The translations under genes and the position numbers were made by a program. A DNA stretch of 10,473 bases from contig JAICRA010000023.1 in the NCBI GenBank assembly GCA_025937615.1, forward strand, positions 1 to 10,473, given 5' to 3'. Shown in pieces: positions 1-7,600 of this stretch. This DNA comes from Thermomicrobiales bacterium (GTDB lineage Bacteria; Chloroflexota; Chloroflexia; Thermomicrobiales; UBA6265). Position 1 is the first letter of the stretch, and every line of letters starts with the position of its first letter. The notes below the pieces were generated by a model that saw only the letters and a program-made list of their open reading frames with translations, did no database searches and was not told the origin of the DNA.

Positions 1-117
1 CGCAGTGGGCGGGTCATGATCGGGATGAACGGGCCAAATCAGGCAGGCGTGGTTCGCCCCCTCGAGTCTGAGTCCTACACATACGTCATCATGCCCATGG
101 TCATCGGCGCTCACTGA
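1..117 (+). CDS. dnaN: DNA polymerase III beta subunit (sliding clamp), C-terminal end only
   Basis: The frame beginning at base 1 is open for 38 codons and ends at TGA 115-117. The encoded tail contains GPNQAGVVRPLES followed by YTYVIMPMVIGAH. This matches the end of bacterial beta clamps, where a 'P(V/I)xxRP' strand is followed by 'YxYVxMPMR(I/L)' at or near the C-terminus. The clamp encircles DNA and tethers DNA polymerase III and other partners. The 5' part lies outside the window. The usual MPMRL/MPMRI ending is replaced by MPMVIGAH, so the last Arg is Val and four residues are added. recF starts 16 bases downstream, which is the canonical dnaN-recF order and supports the call despite the short fragment. 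Confidence 0.85.
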   Translation, partial: RSGRVMIGMNGPNQAGVVRPLESESYTYVIMPMVIGAH

Positions 118-133
118 CGTTCCTCAGGCAACA

Positions 134-1357
134 TTGCTGATGCGCCTGCGCGCCTTGGGGCTGGACGAATTCCGCTCGTTTCGCAGGCTCGATTTGCCGG
201 TCGAACCTGCTGGGTTTCGAATTGTCGGACCCAACGGCAGCGGTAAATCGACGATTCTGGAAGCGATCGCGATGCTCGCAACGACGCGGTCGCCCCGGAC
301 GGCGGCAGAGCGTGAAATCCCGCATTGGCAAAGCGGTGTCGACCTTGCCGTTCCTCCCTACGCTCGCCTTCAAGGAGACTTCGAACGAAACGACGGTGCC
401 CATCAGCTTGAGATTGGCATTTCGCTCGCGGATCGCGACCAAGGTTCGCTCAAGAAAATCGTTCGGTTTGATGATCGGCCAGTGCGTGCTGTCGACGCAG
501 TTGGTCAGTTCACGACCGTCCACTTCTCTCCGGAAGATGTCAATCTCGTCTCGGGCGCGCCAAGCGCGCGCCGGCGGTACCTCGATATAGCGGTCAGTCA
601 GTCGACTCGTGCCTACTTGCGAGCGCTGTCGCGCTACGGGCGAGTTCTCGAGCAGCGGAACAGCCTTTTGCGTAGCCTTTCGCGTGATCGGACTCTGAAC
701 CAAGCCGGTCGCCCCGCCAGGGAGCTCCCGTTCTGGGACGCCGAATTGACCGCGGCGGCGGCCGATCTATTAGCGTTTCGGTTGGGAGCAGTTCAGGCGC
801 TCGGCAGTCGCGCCCAGCAACATTTCGAGCACCTGACGGGAGACCCGACCCTCGCCATCTCCTACACTTCATCTAGAATCGATCTCCCGGAGTTCATCGA
901 CCCGAACGACGATTGGCGCGCGCCATCACAATCGCTCCGGCAGATGCTCTCCGCGACTTTTTCAAGGGGCCTTGGTGCGCACGCTGCGGAAGAGCTCCGG
1001 CGCGGCATCACAGTAGTTGGACCGCACCGTGACGACTTTTGCGTGTCGACGAACGGAGCCGATCTTGCGCGGTATGGATCCCGCGGGCAGCAACGACTTG
1101 CCGTTGTCGCCATGAAATTAGCCGAGCTCGATCTTTTGGCGGAGTCACTGAGCGAGCCACCGGTTCTATTGCTCGATGACATTCTCTCCGAACTCGACCT
1201 GGCTCGGCGAGAAATGGTCGTGGTGGCGCTAGCCGCTCGTACGGCGCAAGTGTGCGTGACGGCAAACGACGAATCCGATCTGGCGTCACCCCACCTCGTG
1301 CATCTGCCGCTCTTGCGCACGAGCCCTGGCTTGGTCGAGTTACTCGATGCGGGTTGA
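134..1357 (+). CDS. recF: DNA replication and repair protein RecF
   Basis: RecF is an SMC-like ATPase that binds gapped DNA with RecO and RecR and helps load RecA. The 407-residue product is slightly longer than the usual 360-390. Visible motifs, in order, are Walker A GPNGSGKST (32-40), the RecF signature SPEDVNLVSG with ARRRYLD (132-151), GPHRDDF (296-302), the ABC-type signature YGSRGQQR (314-321), Walker B VLLLDD (344-349) and the D-loop SELD (352-355). All ATPase elements look intact. Two starts are plausible: TTG at 134, five bases after a weak AGG at 126-128, or ATG at 140, which gives MRLRALGL. The gene lies 16 bases after dnaN and is probably co-transcribed with it. Its 3' end overlaps the possible upstream start of the next gene. 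The residues after Walker B read TANDESD, somewhat divergent from the usual RecF tail. Confidence 0.95.
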   Translation: MLMRLRALGLDEFRSFRRLDLPVEPAGFRIVGPNGSGKSTILEAIAMLATTRSPRTAAEREIPHWQSGVDLAVPPYARLQGDFERNDGAHQLEIGISLADRDQGSLKKIVRFDDRPVRAVDAVGQFTTVHFSPEDVNLVSGAPSARRRYLDIAVSQSTRAYLRALSRYGRVLEQRNSLLRSLSRDRTLNQAGRPARELPFWDAELTAAAADLLAFRLGAVQALGSRAQQHFEHLTGDPTLAISYTSSRIDLPEFIDPNDDWRAPSQSLRQMLSATFSRGLGAHAAEELRRGITVVGPHRDDFCVSTNGADLARYGSRGQQRLAVVAMKLAELDLLAESLSEPPVLLLDDILSELDLARREMVVVALAARTAQVCVTANDESDLASPHLVHLPLLRTSPGLVELLDAG

Positions 1358-1421
1358 CGCGATGAACGCGTGTAGGACAGCCGGCGGGCGACTCCGCTGG
1401 CTGCGTCCTCCAGTTCGGCTC

Positions 1422-2510
1422 ATGCAGCATTTGATCCGTTGGTTTCCGCGGACACTTTGGCGCTTATCAGTCCTCGGACTAGCGGCAACAACAATGGCCG
1501 GGTGTGTTTCGGCAGACGTCGAATCCGGCGTTTTCATGATTAGCACTGCGGATGGAGCGGTCGAATACATCGGCGAGTCGGCGGGGATACCGGTCTGGTC
1601 TCCAACGGGCGATGCGCTTGCCTGGGGCAACGAGGACGGTGTGTTTGTGAGGGTTCTTGATGAACCCGAAGCCAGGCAGCTTGCCGACGGGAATGTTCCA
1701 GGCGTCCCCGCGTGGTCCCCGGACGGCAACTGGCTCGCCTTCGTCGACAGCGACGCGGCTTCACTTGTGGTTGTGTCTGCAACGTCGGGAAGTGAACAGT
1801 TCACTCAACCGATAGACGTAAGCCGTAGTGACGGCTCTCGATTCCCGCTCGTCACGCTTGGCGGACCAACTTGGGCGCCTGACGGCTCGCGCCTCGCATT
1901 CGTCTGCTGGGATGGTGCGGGAGACGAAGTCTGCGTCGTTGACGCAGACGGCAGGGGTCTACGACAGGTGACGCGGTTGAAACTTCGCGGTGCCGCCGCT
2001 GGCACTCCGACTCGACAGTCGACGATGGCCGAATCCAACGCGGGACCTCCCGCGTGGTCACCACGCGGGAACATCGTCGCGGTTCCCATCTACCCCGAGC
2101 GACCAGGGGCGCCGACGGGCGTCTTCCTGGTGAACGTCGACGTCGGGGTGGCGAGGCGGGTTTCGTCTTTACAACCTAATTCGGCCGTCAGCTGGTTTCC
2201 AAACGGCGGCTCGCTACTCTTTTCGGCCTTCAGGCAAGAGCGAAGTGATGCTATCCGGGTCAGGCTTCGAACCTCAACGTTGCATAGCCTCACCGCCGGG
2301 CTTCCACAAGCATCTCGAAATCCCGCTCTTTCCGGTGACGGTTCGCAAATCGCTGTGGAGAGCGGCACTGGCGTCGTGGTGCTAGGAGCGGGGCGCCCAG
2401 CCCGGGAATTTACGGTCCCTGGTTTGCGCAGCACATATCCCGCCTGGTCGCCGGGCGGCGAAGCCATAGCGGTGGCCGCCATCACTGATCCGATCGTGAT
2501 CTATAACTGA
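1422..2510 (+). CDS. predicted lipoprotein with PD40/TolB-like beta-propeller
   Basis: From ATG 1422 the product is 362 residues. It opens with a basic n-region (RWFPRTLWR), a hydrophobic stretch (LSVLGLAATTM) and a lipobox-like TMAGC with Cys at residue 28, so it is probably exported and lipid-anchored. Seven PD40-type motifs follow, at about 56-69, 95-109, 148-162, 208-222, 256-269, 300-314 and 339-353. They have the form PxWSPDGxxLAF, for example VPAWSPDGNWLAF and GPTWAPDGSRLAF. Seven such motifs suggest a closed seven-bladed propeller like the C-terminal domain of TolB. There is no TolB N-terminal domain and no catalytic motif, so the role is unknown; ligand or protein binding at the cell surface is an inference. 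ATG 1347, overlapping the recF end by 11 bases, and ATG 1362 are in-frame alternatives. They would give an unusually long Arg-rich n-region, and no start has a clear ribosome-binding site. Confidence 0.75.
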   Translation: MQHLIRWFPRTLWRLSVLGLAATTMAGCVSADVESGVFMISTADGAVEYIGESAGIPVWSPTGDALAWGNEDGVFVRVLDEPEARQLADGNVPGVPAWSPDGNWLAFVDSDAASLVVVSATSGSEQFTQPIDVSRSDGSRFPLVTLGGPTWAPDGSRLAFVCWDGAGDEVCVVDADGRGLRQVTRLKLRGAAAGTPTRQSTMAESNAGPPAWSPRGNIVAVPIYPERPGAPTGVFLVNVDVGVARRVSSLQPNSAVSWFPNGGSLLFSAFRQERSDAIRVRLRTSTLHSLTAGLPQASRNPALSGDGSQIAVESGTGVVVLGAGRPAREFTVPGLRSTYPAWSPGGEAIAVAAITDPIVIYN

Positions 2511-2573
2511 ACCGAACTGAGAAGGAGTGCGCGACTTGGCCGCGACTTCGTGGCGAATCTTGTCGGACGCTCG

Positions 2574-2647
2574 TGGCTGGGGAGCAGGGATTCGAACCCC
2601 AACTACCTGATCCAGAGTCAGGCGTCCTACCGTTAGACGACTCCCCA
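2574..2647 (-). tRNA. tRNA-Gln (anticodon CTG)
   Basis: On the minus strand the acceptor arm TGGGGAG (from 2647) pairs fully with CTCCCCA. The D-arm is GTC-TAACGGTA-GGAC. The anticodon stem CCTGA/TCAGG encloses the loop CTCTGGA, so the anticodon is CTG (bases 2615-2613), reading CAG glutamine codons. The T-arm loop is TTCGAAT, with two T-G/G-T wobble pairs at the base of the T-stem. The discriminator is G (2577), and the CCA tail is encoded at 2576-2574. The gene follows folD on the same strand, with 53 bases between the folD stop and the tRNA 5' end. No clear T-rich terminator hairpin follows it. Confidence 0.96.
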
Positions 2648-2660
2648 AGGCGCGGCTTCG

Positions 2661-2690
2661 AGTCTAGCATGCAGCGAAAGTGCCGTTCAA
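2661..2690 (-). promoter_or_regulatory. candidate promoter for tRNA-Gln
   Basis: On the minus strand, TTGAAC (2690-2685) is a -35-like box. After 18 bases comes TAGACT (2666-2661) as the -10, preceded by TGC, which makes an extended -10. Transcription would start about 7 bases later, roughly 6-8 bases before the mature tRNA 5' end. Each hexamer matches consensus at 4 of 6 bases. Read-through from folD is the alternative, so this is a plausible but unproven promoter. Confidence 0.4.
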
Positions 2691-2700
2691 CGCACTCTTT

Positions 2701-3582
2701 TCATTTAATCGAGGACTTGGGCCGTTCGATGCCAGGCAGCTGCGCGTAGGCAGCCGTTACTGTGTTGCGGGCCAAGGCCATGGTCGTCACCGGGGTGGTG
2801 CCTCCGGGCACCGGCGTATAGGCGCCGGCGACCCGTTCCATTGACTCCGCCTCGGCGTCACCGATTATCCGCCCGGATGCCACGTTCACCCCGAAGTCGA
2901 TCACGGTTGCACCAGGTCTGATCATGCGCCCGGTAAGTAGGCCCGGGTGGCCGGCGGCCAAGACGACGATATCTGCCTCGCCGGTCTCCACTTCGAGCGG
3001 CACCGTCCGACTGTGGCAAAGGGTGACTGTGGCGTCTCGCGCGGTAAGGAGCGCGGCCATTGGCTTGCCGACGACGTTTCCCCGTCCGACAACGACCACC
3101 CGCGTGCCGGCGATTGGAATCTGGTAGTGGTCCAGGATCTCTAAACCCGCCAACGGAGTGCTCGGATAAAGAGTCGGGAGCCCGAGATGGAGTCGGCCAA
3201 CGCTGGTCGGCGAGATACCGTCGACATCCTTAGCAGGAGAGATTGCAGAGATAACGTCGAGCACGTGAATGTGCGGCGGCAAAGGCAACAGCACGATGAC
3301 ACCATGAACGTCATCTCGATCATTCAGTCGTTCGACCGACTCAACAAGTCGCGCGGTAGTCGCGGCGACCGGCAGGAGCACGTCAACGTGGTTGATGCCA
3401 CAGGCTCCCATCGCAGTCGAAATTGCGTCGCGATAGGCGGAAGATGGTGGGGCGCTCCCGGCCAGGACCGTTGCCAGCGTGGGCGACTTGCCAGTTTCGG
3501 CGACAAATGATCGCGCAGCGATCTCGACCTCTGACCGGACTCGCCGGGCGACCGGCGCACCGCGCAGGATCTTGGCAGTCAT
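2701..3582 (-). CDS. folD: FolD-family methylenetetrahydrofolate dehydrogenase, cyclohydrolase residues missing
   Basis: FolD normally oxidises 5,10-methylene-THF with NADP+ and then hydrolyses methenyl-THF to 10-formyl-THF in the cytoplasm. This 293-residue product has the usual length and co-aligns with E. coli FolD numbering. Y50, the KDVDG loop (118-122, with D121), the nucleotide-binding motif GRGNVVGKP (166-174) and TPVPGG (256-261) are present. The catalytic Lys expected at 54 is Ile (Y50-R-D-A-I54), and the Gln expected at 98 in VQLPLP is Leu (VLLPLP). The second family signature PGGVGPxT reads PGGTTPVT. In family biochemistry, Lys54/56 and its Gln partner serve the cyclohydrolase step, so a monofunctional dehydrogenase is inferred. 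The start is ATG 3582, preceded by AAGGGGA at 8 bases. An in-frame extension upstream to 3786 has no FolD similarity. The gene is divergent from the XRE regulator, and tRNA-Gln lies downstream. Confidence 0.9.
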   Translation of the reverse strand: MTAKILRGAPVARRVRSEVEIAARSFVAETGKSPTLATVLAGSAPPSSAYRDAISTAMGACGINHVDVLLPVAATTARLVESVERLNDRDDVHGVIVLLPLPPHIHVLDVISAISPAKDVDGISPTSVGRLHLGLPTLYPSTPLAGLEILDHYQIPIAGTRVVVVGRGNVVGKPMAALLTARDATVTLCHSRTVPLEVETGEADIVVLAAGHPGLLTGRMIRPGATVIDFGVNVASGRIIGDAEAESMERVAGAYTPVPGGTTPVTTMALARNTVTAAYAQLPGIERPKSSIK

Positions 3583-3590
3583 GTGAGTGA

Positions 3591-3597
3591 TCCCCTT
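3591..3597 (-). promoter_or_regulatory. ribosome-binding site of folD
   Basis: AAGGGGA on the minus strand lies 8 bases before ATG 3582. It supports this start over the 68-codon in-frame extension upstream, because the resulting protein begins MTAKILRG, as FolD proteins typically do. Confidence 0.7.
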
Positions 3598-3839
3598 GCC
3601 GGCATAGGCACAGCAGACCCGCCTATTGTGTCTAAGAAGCCAGCGTCTTGACGAACTCCCTTCCCAGCTGACATCGGATCCCCGCAACCGGTGAACTGCT
3701 GGGTGCACGACTGTCGCAATCTGACCCGGGTTGGATCGGTCTGACGCTGCGCGTCGACTCCTATTGTCCACTGAAAGAGGCGCCAAGCCGGATGGGGCTG
3801 CGTGGTAACCATCTAATACGACACCTACTAATGTGATAA

Positions 3840-3856
3840 CGCCAGCTCAACTGGCG
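3840..3856. repeat. short inverted repeat (6-bp stem, 5-base loop)
   Basis: CGCCAG-CTCAA-CTGGCG forms a perfect 6-bp stem in the middle of the folD/XRE intergenic region. No T-run follows on the plus strand and only scattered Ts follow on the minus strand, so a terminator is unlikely. A protein-binding site is possible but not shown. Confidence 0.35.
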
Positions 3857-3942
3857 CAACACTAGCCGCTCTCGCTGCACTGTCATAATCGCTGGCCGAG
3901 ATGCCAGTATATGGATTGCGTCGTTCCGGCCCGGAAGCATGC

Positions 3943-3971
3943 TTGACCGTGGGGCAATCAAGTGCTACTAT
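3943..3971 (+). promoter_or_regulatory. candidate sigma-70-type promoter of the XRE gene
   Basis: TTGACC (3943-3948) and TACTAT (3966-3971) are separated by exactly 17 bases. The -10 is preceded by TGC, an extended -10 motif. Transcription would start near 3978, leaving a leader of about 78 bases before ATG 4056. Confidence 0.55.
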
Positions 3972-3978
3972 GCAGTCA

Positions 3979-4010
3979 ACGAGTTGCCCGCACGTTGACT
4001 CGTAGGCAAC
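3979..4010 (+). repeat. overlapping inverted repeats at the XRE transcript start
   Basis: ACGAGT (3979-3984) is the reverse complement of ACTCGT (3998-4003). GTTGCC (3983-3988) is the reverse complement of GGCAAC (4005-4010). The two pairings cross, so as RNA they would exclude each other or form a pseudoknot. As DNA they would lie at or just after the predicted +1, where a repressor operator could sit. Six-base repeats arise easily by chance, so this is weak. Confidence 0.3.
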
Positions 4011-4039
4011 AGGCCGAGCGGAACCCCTCCGACTCAGGC

Positions 4040-4046
4040 AGAGGTG
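4040..4046 (+). promoter_or_regulatory. ribosome-binding site of the XRE gene
   Basis: AGAGGTG ends 9 bases before ATG 4056. It contains the alternative GTG start at 4044, which therefore is unlikely to be the initiation codon. Confidence 0.6.
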
Positions 4047-4055
4047 CGAGCGACA

Positions 4056-4472
4056 ATGGGACACGCTGGTGCGGATTTCGGTGGATTGCTGAAGGCGATG
4101 CGAGAGGCACGGCGCGTCTCGCAGAGCAAGCTGGCGGAGCGCGCCGACTTCGATCATAGCTATGTAAGCCGTCTCGAGAGTGGGGCGCGAATGCCGACCC
4201 GGGACGCGGTCGAGCGCCTAGCGTCGGCGCTGACCCTCTCTCAGTCGGAGGAAGACGGACTGCTCGCGGCTGCCGGGTTCCTTCCTCGCGATGTATCGAG
4301 CCTGCTCTCGGACGAGCCGGTGCTTGGCGAGGTTCTCGATCTCCTCCAGAACGACTCCGTACCTGCAGAGTACCGGGACAACATTCGGCAGGTGCTGCGG
4401 CTTTTGACCGAGCAGGCGCGATTCGCAGTCCGGCCGCTCGGACAGAATGGGCTCAGTGGAGTTGCGGCCTGA
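4056..4472 (+). CDS. XRE-family helix-turn-helix transcriptional regulator
   Basis: The 138-residue protein has an N-terminal Cro/C1-type HTH at about residues 8-62. The turn region reads SQSKLAERADFDHSYVSRLESG (residues 22-43, with S22-Q23 opening helix 2 and the recognition helix at HSYVSRLE), followed by R45 and the helix AVERLASAL. This is the typical pattern of XRE proteins that bind DNA as dimers. The C-terminal half has the LLAAAGFLP segment (69-77) common in stand-alone bacterial XRE proteins, and then a helical region with no recognised ligand-binding or peptidase domain. It is read divergently from folD and ends in its own terminator, so it is a single-gene unit. Autoregulation through the repeats near its promoter is plausible but not demonstrated; its targets are unknown. 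Confidence 0.85.
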   Translation: MGHAGADFGGLLKAMREARRVSQSKLAERADFDHSYVSRLESGARMPTRDAVERLASALTLSQSEEDGLLAAAGFLPRDVSSLLSDEPVLGEVLDLLQNDSVPAEYRDNIRQVLRLLTEQARFAVRPLGQNGLSGVAA

Positions 4473-4492
4473 CGGATTCCTGTCGGCGAAGT

Positions 4493-4530
4493 AAAACCGC
4501 GGGCGCGCTGACGCCCGCGGTTCGCTTTTA
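4493..4530 (+). terminator. intrinsic terminator after the XRE gene
   Basis: AACCGCGGGCG (4495-4505) pairs perfectly with CGCCCGCGGTT (4512-4522) across a 6-base loop, giving an 11-bp GC-rich stem. TTTT (4526-4529) follows on the plus strand. AAAA at 4493-4496 gives a T-run on the minus strand, so the element could work in both directions. It separates the XRE gene from dnaE. Confidence 0.85.
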
Positions 4531-4662
4531 TCAGCGGTGCCCACCGTCTGGTCGACAGGCGATATGACCCGGACCGCCGTCGACTAGCATTGCGGGCGCC
4601 CCTTTGCTGTCCCCGCCTTGCCCGCGTGGTGTCGTGCCCGGTTCACTTGGGCCGATTCGTTC

Positions 4663-4667
4663 GGAGG
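4663..4667 (+). promoter_or_regulatory. ribosome-binding site setting the dnaE start
   Basis: GGAGG lies 5 bases before TTG 4673. The protein from there begins [18 protein letters not shown], as DnaE proteins do. The same frame is open upstream to TTG 4604, but those 23 codons are Pro/Gly-rich and unlike any DnaE N-terminus. Confidence 0.8.
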
Positions 4668-4672
4668 CAAAG

Positions 4673-7600
4673 TTGGCGGAGTTCGCCCATCTTCACCTGC
4701 ACACCGAGTATTCACTGCTCGACGGCATGGGGCGCACGGCAGAGTACGCCGCGCGAGCCAATGATCTGGGCATCCAACACATCGCCATTACAGACCATGG
4801 AGTCATGTATGGCGCCATGGAGTGGTACCGGACGGCAACAAAAGCCGGGCTGCACCCGATTATCGGAGTCGAGGCCTATTTAGCCGAGGGTAGCGCGAGG
4901 GCCAAGGAACGCAAGTCTTATCACTTGTTGCTCCTTGCGGAGAACGAAATCGGGTACCGCAACCTCCTGAAGCTCTCCACGCTCGCGCAGCTCGAGGGCT
5001 ACTACTATCGACCCCGAATAGACCTCGAGATGCTTTCCGAGTACGGGGCCGGCTTAATCGCCACGTCCGCCTGCCTCGGCGGACCCGTAGCCAACAACTT
5101 CCTTCACGATCGGCCGGATCTCGCACGTGACTACGCGAGCAAATTGGCGGATATCTTCGGCTCCGGTCGGTTCTTCATCGAACTCCAAGATCACGGAATC
5201 GCTGACCAGGTTCGGGTGAATGGTGACTTGATTGCGCTGGCCAGGAGCCTCGATTTGCCGCTCGTGGCCACAAATGACGTCCACTACTGCCAACAGGAAG
5301 ATGCTCCGGCGCAAGAAATTCTGGTCTGTGTCCAGACCAACACCACTCTCAATGATCCCAAGCGACTGAAGTCGGAGAGTGACCAGCTTTTCCTCAAGAG
5401 CCCCGAAGAGATGGCACGCGTCTTTCGCGACGTGCCAGAGGCAATATCAAACACGGTCAGAATCGCGGAGATGTGCTCGCTCGACCTCAGTTTTCGCGGT
5501 TATCACCTGCCCGAATTTCCGGTGCCACCCGGGTTTACTCCCGACACGTACCTGGAACAGCTCTGTCGCGAGGGCGCCCACCGACGGTACGGACACGTTT
5601 CCGGAGAAGTCGCGGCACGGCTCGAGTACGAGCTCGACGTTATCAAGAACATGGGGTTCGCGAATTATTTTTTGGTCGTTTGGGACTTCATACGGTTTGC
5701 CCGGGAGCAGGGGATTCTTGTGGGTCCAGGACGGGGTTCGTCCGCGGGTAGCATCGTGACGTACTCGCTGTCGATCACCGCGCTTGATCCGCTTGCATAC
5801 GATCTCATTTTCGAGCGGTTTCTGAACCCCTCGCGGATCTCCATGCCAGACATCGACATCGACTTCGCTGATGACCGACGTGATGAAGTCATCGATTACG
5901 TCGTGTCGAAATACGGCGACGACCGGGTGGCCCAGATTGTCACCTTCGGCACACTTGCCGCGAAGGCTGCCGTGCGCGACGTGGGGCGCGCCATGGGCCG
6001 GTCCTTCGCGGAAACTGATCGCGTCGCGAAACTGATCCCGGTCGGACCCGGGATCACGATCGACGGAGCGCTCGCTAAGGTCCCGGAACTACGGACGATC
6101 TACGAGGGTGAGGACGCCGTGCGCGAACTCATCGATGCGGCGCGTAAGGTGGAAGGGATTTCCCGTCATGCATCGACGCACGCCGCAGGGGTCGTCATTT
6201 CCCGTGACCCACTCGTGCAGCACGTGCCTTTGCAGCGGGCGGGGGGTAAGAGCGAAGGCGACATCACGACGCAATTCCCGATGGCCCAGCTCGAAGATCT
6301 CGGCTTGCTCAAGATGGACTTCCTCGGGCTCCGCACGCTGACGGTCCTTGGCAAAGCGGTAAGCCTCCTCCAGGAGGCGGGCCAGGACATATCCCTTGAG
6401 ACCATTCCGCTGGACGATCCCGGATCCTTCGAACTACTTCGCCGGGGCGAAACCACAGGCGTTTTTCAGTTGGAGGCCGGCACCACTTCTCGCATGACGG
6501 TCGAGGTTGCGCCGGGCCGGTTCGACGATCTCGTAGCCCTAATGGCTCTCATCCGGCCGGGGCCGATGGCGATGGCACCCGATTACATCGCCCGGAAGCA
6601 CGGACGAACGCCAATCGAATACGTTCATCCGGAAGTCGAGCCTATTCTTCGCGAGACGTACGGGGTCGCGCTCTATCAAGAGCAAGTTATTCGAATCGCG
6701 AACGTTCTCGCCGGTTTTTCGATGTCGGAGGGCGATGGCCTCCGCAAGGCAATGGGCAAGAAATTGCCTGAGGAAATGACGAAGTACAGGGACCGGTTTA
6801 TTTCGGGATGCGGCGATCGCGGCATCGAGAAGCGCTTGGCGATTGACATATTTGCCATGATAGAGCGATTCGCCGGTTACGGATTCCCAAAGGCACACAG
6901 TGCCGCATACGCCGTAATAGCGGCGCAGACTGCATACCTGAAGGCAAACTACCCGGTCGAGTTCATGGCAGCCCTACTTTCATCCGAGCTTGGCAATACC
7001 GATCGCATCGTCTCGCTGCTAGCAGAATGCCGACGTGCCGGAATTTCTGTCCTGCCGCCGAACATCAATCGCAGCGCGGTTGAATTTAGTGTTGAGCGCA
7101 CCGAGGATGGGGCGAGCGCCGTTCGATTCGGACTAGCCGCGGTGAAAAACGTTGGTGTGTCCGCGGTCCGCGCCATCATCGAAAGTCGTCGCGCGGAATC
7201 GTCCGGGAGATTTCCATCGTTGAGCGCCGTGTGCGACGCGATCGACTGGTCAACAGCCAATCGGCGCGCACTTGAGGCGCTTGCGAAGGCCGGCGCTCTC
7301 GATGAGCTCGGCGACCGCGGAGGCGTTCTCGCGGCTCTCGACGGAGCCATTGCCGCCGCGCAGAAGCGGCAGCGAGCGACGGCCAAGGGGCAGATGGACT
7401 TGTTCGGCGGCGGGGGTGTTGACGACGAGCCGGCATCGCCGCCAATTCAGCCTTCTACTACGGCTCCCCGCGAGATCCTCGAATGGGAAAGAGAGCTGCT
7501 CGGGACGTATATGAGCGCCCATCCACTCTCGGAGATTCTGGATGCGGCTTTCCAATCCGAAAACGGCCGTAGCCTCTGCGAAATTGCCCAGCTCGAGACC

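Larger units (their letters stand above)
3583..4055. other. 473-bp divergent intergenic region between folD and the XRE gene
   Basis: No convincing protein-coding gene is seen here. It holds the folD ribosome-binding site, a candidate promoter for the XRE gene (3943-3971), a small hairpin (3840-3856), and inverted repeats near the predicted XRE transcript start. CCTATTGT occurs twice (3622-3629 and 3761-3768), and a GACGC-TGC-GCGTC palindrome lies at 3743-3755. No folD promoter could be recognised with confidence. Confidence 0.6.

Noticed and set aside
101..703. 200-codon open frame antisense to recF
   Set aside because: It is a shadow of a confidently identified gene, with no recognisable motif.
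2530..2548. direct repeat CGCGACTT three bases apart, downstream of tRNA-Gln
   Set aside because: Two short copies only, with no hairpin or T-run; likely chance and not a terminator or attachment site.
2574..2647. tRNA-Gln as an integration attachment site
   Set aside because: No integrase gene and no second copy of the tRNA 3' end were seen in the window.
3583..3786. 68-codon in-frame extension upstream of folD
   Set aside because: The extra residues are Arg/Ser-rich and unlike FolD. A well-placed AAGGGGA precedes ATG 3582, and the protein from there has the normal FolD length and N-terminus.
3840..3856. hairpin considered as a terminator
   Set aside because: The 6-bp stem has no T-run on either side and no gene ends nearby.
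3828..4157. 109-codon antisense frame across the intergenic region and XRE start
   Set aside because: It has low-complexity composition, no recognised domain and no ribosome-binding site, and it overlaps a well-supported gene.
4552..4590. TCGACA and TAGCAT as a dnaE promoter
   Set aside because: The spacing is 27 bases, too long for a sigma-70 promoter.
4604..4672. 23-codon extension upstream of dnaE
   Set aside because: DnaE proteins begin just before the HLHxHTEYS motif, and GGAGG at 4663-4667 sets TTG 4673 as the start.
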